This document shows, one piece after another, positions 60,563-64,000 of a stretch of DNA of 64,000 nt. Position 1 is the first letter of the stretch; each line of letters begins with the position of its first letter. Both the position numbers and the translations under genes were made by a program. The DNA comes from Blautia massiliensis (ex Durand et al. 2017) (lineage in GTDB: Bacteria; Bacillota; Clostridia; Lachnospirales; Lachnospiraceae). The stretch is from NCBI RefSeq assembly GCF_001487165.1, contig NZ_LN913006.1:1573651-1637650 (forward strand), read 5' to 3'. The notes under the pieces are model-generated. The model ran no database searches, was not told where the DNA came from, and saw only the letters and a program-made list of their open reading frames with translations.

Positions 60563-61333
60563 TTAAACACTGCTCTTGCTGTCTCTTTTTTTCCTGATCC
60601 GTATCAGCAGCACGATCCCCGCAATCCCTGTAAAAATACTGATAAACTGGGAAGTCGACAAAATTCCCACACTTCCACGGATAATATCCCCACGGAAAAA
60701 CTCGATCACAAACCGTCCAATGCTATAAAAGATCAGATAACAGGCAGTAACCTGACCATCTTCTTTTTTGTTCCGTGCGATCAGCAACAACAAAAGAAAA
60801 TGCAGAAAATCCAGTCCGCCGGAATACAACTGCATCGGGATCAGCGCCACGTGATTGGGCGCATATTCGGAATTCTGAAATATCACAGAAAAAACACTCT
60901 CTGTCTCTTTTCCATAACAGCAGCCCGCCAGGAAACATCCGATCCGCCCAAATCCCTGGGCCAGTGCCACAGATGGCAGGATCACATCCGCGTATTTAAA
61001 AAATACAAGCTTTCTGATCCTGCAATACAGAAGCCCCGTCAGTATCCCGCCGATGATACCGCCAAACACCACAAAACCGGAGCTTAAAGTTTCCATTATA
61101 AATCCCGGATCCTGAACAATTGATTTCCACTCTGTGATCCAGAAGAGAAGCTTTGCACAGAAAAATCCACCCACCAGGCACCACAGAATCATTGGAAAGA
61201 TCTGTTCACTGTCAAGCTTCTGTTTTCCGGCTCTGTATTCTGCAGTCAGGCAGCCTGCCAAAATTCCAATGGCGATCATCAGACCATAACCGTATACCGT
61301 AAATGGCCCGATGGTAAGAAGTTCATTTTTCAT
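60563..61333 (-). CDS. lgt: Prolipoprotein diacylglyceryl transferase
   Basis: Membrane enzyme that lipidates lipoprotein Cys residues, 256 residues and about seven helices. The Lgt signature is RIGCFLAGCCYGKET, with GGFFCAKLLFWITEW and FSIGRFVIEFFRGDI also typical. It overlaps the arginase-like gene by 4 bp, so they may be coupled. Membrane function is firm; its linkage with the downstream gene is unusual but not unique. Confidence 0.95.
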   Translation of the reverse strand: MKNELLTIGPFTVYGYGLMIAIGILAGCLTAEYRAGKQKLDSEQIFPMILWCLVGGFFCAKLLFWITEWKSIVQDPGFIMETLSSGFVVFGGIIGGILTGLLYCRIRKLVFFKYADVILPSVALAQGFGRIGCFLAGCCYGKETESVFSVIFQNSEYAPNHVALIPMQLYSGGLDFLHFLLLLLIARNKKEDGQVTACYLIFYSIGRFVIEFFRGDIIRGSVGILSTSQFISIFTGIAGIVLLIRIRKKRDSKSSV

Positions 61334-62148
61334 CGGTTTCCTCCTGTTATCTCATTCTTATTTCCGTCATGATCTTCGCTCCCGTATGCGGACAGAAAAC
61401 ACTCCAGCAATGCAGCATTGGCCCGGTCATTCAAGGTGCTGTTTCCAGATTCTGCTACATCACATTCACCACAGATATCCACGCCCAGGATTCCCTCTGC
61501 ACATATTTCTCTGACTCTCTTCAGACATTCCAGCATCGTATTCAGGCGCATATCCCCCTGGCTCCAGTTCGTGTCCGCATCATCCTTGCAGAGAACATCT
61601 TTATCCACAGAAATGTACAGCGGCAGCTTTCCCACATGCTTGCTTACAAACGCACACACCTGCGCCTCTTCCATTTCCAGAAGCTTCTCTCTGCTCAAGA
61701 ATTCCACCTTTTCCTGAATCTCCGATTCCACTCTGGAAAAGGCTTCCTCATCCGGGCCGATCAGGATCACCCTTTTAAGCAATGGAAGTTCCATAACAGA
61801 ATCGTAGATCCATCCTCCGCAGGAAAGCAGACCTCCGAATGCCGGCGGCTGCATATCCGTGTGATTGTCAAATACAAGAAGCGAGAAAGGCTCCGATATC
61901 TTTTCCAGCCAGATTCTTGTCATATAGTGATAGTTTCCGGAATCAATAAAATGGATTCCTCCGGAAGAATAAGGGGCAATACGGCTGCGAATGGCATTCA
62001 TCGCATCCTCATCACAGTAGCAGTTGGTTCCGGGAATGTCCCTGGCCTCCACCCGGGATACTTCTTTTCCCCTCCAGAACTGCTGATCCTCATATATTCC
62101 GGAAAAATCCATCATCAGTATCTTTATATTTTTATCTGTATTTTTCAT
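61330..62148 (-). CDS. Arginase/ureohydrolase-fold protein
   Basis: 272 residues. Metal-binding motifs are FDNHTDM (DxHxD form) and SVDKDVLCKDDADTNW (SxDxDxxDP-like), with GVDICGE near residue 230. The first Mn-binding His motif GGDHS of true arginases is represented by IHFIDSGNYHY, which differs. The protein therefore has an arginase-like fold with altered active-site parts; the substrate is unknown. The start at 62148 has a poor ribosome binding site; a GTG two codons earlier is possible. It overlaps lgt by four bases. Confidence 0.8.
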   Translation of the reverse strand: MKNTDKNIKILMMDFSGIYEDQQFWRGKEVSRVEARDIPGTNCYCDEDAMNAIRSRIAPYSSGGIHFIDSGNYHYMTRIWLEKISEPFSLLVFDNHTDMQPPAFGGLLSCGGWIYDSVMELPLLKRVILIGPDEEAFSRVESEIQEKVEFLSREKLLEMEEAQVCAFVSKHVGKLPLYISVDKDVLCKDDADTNWSQGDMRLNTMLECLKRVREICAEGILGVDICGECDVAESGNSTLNDRANAALLECFLSAYGSEDHDGNKNEITGGNR

Positions 62149-62191
62149 GTGCACATCTTACCACGGAATGGCAGATGATGCAAGAGAAGGG

Positions 62192-63136
62192 TCAGTCCTT
62201 CCACTCTTCCAGTTCTTCATCGGAACCGTCCAGAAGATCCTTCAGGCTGCCGGTTTCCGCCTGGTCTTTGCCTACAGCCCAGAGCTTCATCTCCACATTC
62301 TCCGGTTCTTTTTCCCATCGGGAATTCTTCTGCTTTTGCTCTTCTTCCGGTTCTGTGGATTCTTCTGTCTCTTTTCTGTCCGCAGAATATCCGTCTGCAT
62401 CCTGCGCCGGCATAGCCGCTGTAGTCTCTGCTGTAGTTTCTGTTGGATATTCTGTTTCCTTCCCACTCTGCTGCTCACTCGGCGCATTTTCATCCTGGGT
62501 TCTTGTATCATTTGGCACATCCATATCTGCCGTTTCATTTACAGCATCTGCACTGTCTGCACCAGAATCTTCCTTCTCTGTCTCCGCCTTTTTTGCGATC
62601 TTTCGAAGCCCCAGCTTCATAATAATATAGAATACGATATCCGCAGCTCCGTCACACACCAGCACCCAGCCGGAAAAGATCAGCAGAGTCATGATCTTCG
62701 GAAATCTTCCAAACAGCATCACGATTCCAAGTGCAATGAAAACAAGACTTCCGATCAGAAGCACGCTCCATGCGCCGTTTCCTCCTTTTTTCAGAAGGAA
62801 GGCTCCTTTAAACTTCCACAGACTGTCAACCAGTACAAATGCGCTGAGCATCCATGGAAGCAGTTTGATCACGATGGACGGTGTCATAAAAAGAAACACC
62901 CCCAGCACAAAAACAACCACACCACTTAGAAGATCCATGATCGTAGCTTTCGCTTTTCCACGTATGTAAATATAGATATGATAAATGCCAGCTCCGATGA
63001 GGATCAGCCCGAATACTACTTTGCAGATCACGTCCACCGTCTGCGTGGGGATCAGGATCAGGCAAAGTCCCAGCAGTATATAAAATACTGAGGAGATGAT
63101 CTCACCCTTTAGAATGTTGTTGATTTTTTCACCCAT
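62192..63136 (-). CDS. DUF308 (HdeD-like) membrane protein
   Basis: 314 residues. The N-terminal 190 residues form about six membrane helices of the DUF308 type with the repeat GLCLILIPTQTVDVICKVVFGLILIGAGIYHI. A hydrophilic, Glu-rich C-terminal tail (about 200-314) is rich in Glu, Ala, Thr and Lys and likely disordered. The function in Firmicutes is not established; HdeD in E. coli is linked to acid resistance. The start lies after GGAGG. It is in the same direction as the arginase-like gene, 43 bp before it. Confidence 0.87.
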   Translation of the reverse strand: MGEKINNILKGEIISSVFYILLGLCLILIPTQTVDVICKVVFGLILIGAGIYHIYIYIRGKAKATIMDLLSGVVVFVLGVFLFMTPSIVIKLLPWMLSAFVLVDSLWKFKGAFLLKKGGNGAWSVLLIGSLVFIALGIVMLFGRFPKIMTLLIFSGWVLVCDGAADIVFYIIMKLGLRKIAKKAETEKEDSGADSADAVNETADMDVPNDTRTQDENAPSEQQSGKETEYPTETTAETTAAMPAQDADGYSADRKETEESTEPEEEQKQKNSRWEKEPENVEMKLWAVGKDQAETGSLKDLLDGSDEELEEWKD

Positions 63137-63304
63137 GTTCCTTCATACCTCCTCTGTTATTCCAACAGTATAGCTCTTTTCCACTGGTCAGTCCACCCTG
63201 AACCGTCAAAAAAATTTCTTTTTTCCAGAAAAATATTCTTATAATTCAATACAGCCCGAAGGACTTTTCCGGCGTCATTTCGCCTTGTTCCTTCAGGCTG
63301 CATT

Positions 63305-63496
63305 TTACTTTTTATGTTTCTTCTTTTTTGTCATAAGACCACCGATCCGTCCGGTTTCTTTTGCAGAAAGGCTTTTCCACCCGTCTTTGATCACTTTATC
63401 CAGAACTCCCATCTCATCGGCAATCTCGTATTTCAGTTTTTCCGCCTGGGAAAGCTTTCCCTCAAGATATGCTTTTACTTCTTTCTCCCTGTTCAT
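63305..63496 (-). CDS. Small acid-soluble spore protein, alpha/beta-like
   Basis: 63-residue protein. LKYEIADEMGVLDKVIKDGWKSLSAKETGRIGGLM matches the core of alpha/beta SASPs, including EIADEMG (spore protease cleavage area) and the GRIGGLM end, followed by a basic tail KKKKHKK. It binds DNA in spores in known members. The start at 63496 follows GGAGTGTGG; a longer frame adds three residues. It is close to a minor SspF-like form. Confidence is moderate because the segment upstream of the match is not diagnostic. Confidence 0.78.
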   Translation of the reverse strand: MNREKEVKAYLEGKLSQAEKLKYEIADEMGVLDKVIKDGWKSLSAKETGRIGGLMTKKKKHKK

Positions 63497-63593
63497 CTTC
63501 CACACTCCTCATCTTTTTTATGGAGTATGGACAATTTCCGGAGAAATTATGCATTCTGAAAAATATGTCCGTCCTTTATGGGTACTGTCATTT

Positions 63594-63776
63594 TTAATCC
63601 GGGATAATGATCGCCGCAATGATATACGCCAGGATTCCGGCTCCGCCCATCAGCGTGATGATCACCCATACCAGCCGGACAAGAGTCGGATCGATATTAA
63701 AGTATTCCGCAATTCCGCCGCAGACACCACATAACATACGGTTTACTGATGATTTGTATAGTTTTTTGTTACTCAT
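63594..63776 (-). CDS. PspC-domain protein
   Basis: Small membrane protein of 60 residues. PspC pattern: MSNKKLYKSSVNRMLCGVCGGIAEYFNIDPTLVRLVWVIITLMGGAGILAYIIAAIIIP. The start at 63776 follows AAAGGAGG and the longer frame is unlikely. In Firmicutes, PspC-like proteins are found with DUF4097/LiaF-type genes in envelope-stress operons. The upstream gene (63790-64000) is such a protein and ends 13 bp before this start. Confidence 0.92.
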   Translation of the reverse strand: MSNKKLYKSSVNRMLCGVCGGIAEYFNIDPTLVRLVWVIITLMGGAGILAYIIAAIIIPD

Positions 63777-63789
63777 AATGCTTCCTCCT

Positions 63790-64000
63790 TTAGTCTTCTT
63801 CAAATTCAACCTCAACGTTTCCCATTCCGCAATCCAGTTTTATATTTTTCGTGGCACCTTCATTTGTGATCTGTTTATTTCCGGAAGTAATGGATGTTTC
63901 CAGAGAATCATCCACCTCCAGATTTCCAAGACCACATTTCAGCTCATAATTATACTCAGCAGCTTTTCCTGTAAGTGTAAGCTCCATATCTCCCATACCA
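63790..64000 (-). CDS. DUF4097/LiaF-like protein, 3' end only
   Basis: The frame is open to the right edge; 69 residues are visible: GMGDMELTLTGKAAEYNYELKCGLGNLEVDD, then KNIKLDCGMGNVEVEFEED. Repeated GxGNxxV beta-strand motifs are typical of DUF4097/DUF2154 beta-helix domains. The N-terminal part, which often has membrane helices, lies beyond the window. It is probably in an envelope-stress operon with the PspC gene. Confidence 0.75.
   Translation of the reverse strand, partial: GMGDMELTLTGKAAEYNYELKCGLGNLEVDDSLETSITSGNKQITNEGATKNIKLDCGMGNVEVEFEED

Noticed and set aside
62175-62929. Cys/Ser-rich + strand frames near 62.2-62.9 kb
   Set aside because: Antisense to the DUF308 gene and its Glu-rich tail, which yields Ser- and Phe-rich shadows.

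Overview
The window looks like a chromosome segment of a spore-forming, strictly anaerobic Firmicute, most likely a gut Lachnospiraceae (Blautia/Ruminococcus-like). The reasons are the low-to-moderate GC content, strong AGGAGG ribosome binding sites, the Firmicute gene orders rpsF-ssb-rpsR and gdpP-rplI-dnaB, several sporulation or spore-linked genes (cotJA, cotJB, a broken cotJC, cwlD, a spore-cortex-type GH18 protein, a Csp-like subtilase, a small acid-soluble spore protein) and anaerobic enzymes (glycyl radical enzyme, 2[4Fe-4S] ferredoxin, PPi-type phosphofructokinase). No rRNA, tRNA or CRISPR array was found.

Layout. 1-1.3 kb: the end of a large serine recombinase gene whose element has cut cotJC after about 33 codons; cotJB and cotJA follow upstream of cotJC. 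2.1-5 kb: TrkA/TrkH potassium uptake. 5.2-9.8 kb: an orphan PflX-type radical SAM protein and an OmpR-type two-component system. 9.9-12.5 kb: operon of HD hydrolase, threonylcarbamoyl-AMP synthase, RpiB and dCMP deaminase. 12.6-17.6 kb: three-gene membrane glycan cluster (two large polytopic proteins and a GT2). 17.7-20.5 kb: CwlD, GH18 and a small protein with no ordinary start codon. 20.9-31.3 kb: mecA, DUF1858 protein, ferredoxin, MerR, dnaB-rplI-gdpP, rpsR-ssb-rpsF, DUF951, sirtuin, sortase B, purC. 31.5-34.3 kb: MoxR-type ATPase and VWA protein.

Two copies of one 1010-bp IS630-family element (34304-35313 and 52799-53808, same orientation, apparently identical, both with the same in-frame stop and frameshift) bracket a 17.5-kb block. 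The block holds a truncated AAA-ATPase gene, pgi, a ten-gene sugar island (37.7-51.4 kb), a GNAT gene and an XRE regulator with two micro-ORFs. If the block and one IS copy are removed, a small helical-protein gene (53829-54260) falls 50 bp upstream of the VWA-MoxR pair on the same strand, so the block probably split a three-gene operon.

The sugar island is the most interesting metabolic system. One promoter with a LacI-type operator drives binding protein, two permeases, zinc-type dehydrogenase, glycyl radical enzyme, its activase, a cytoplasmic six-hairpin glycosidase, PfkB kinase and class II aldolase; lacI follows with its own promoter. Import, hydrolysis, phosphorylation, radical C-O cleavage, aldol cleavage and reduction can all be assigned to genes, but the substrate is unknown. 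The logic resembles the anhydrohexitol pathway reported for E. coli YbiW/PflD, with different kinase, aldolase and dehydrogenase families. Imperfect direct repeats of about 64 bp lie at both ends of the island.

53.8-64 kb: SdpR/SdpI-like pair with palindromic operators, a His-less HPr-like protein, PPi-type phosphofructokinase, class II aldolase/adducin protein, Csp-like subtilase, Lgt, an arginase-fold protein, a DUF308 membrane protein, SASP, PspC and a DUF4097-like gene running off the right edge.
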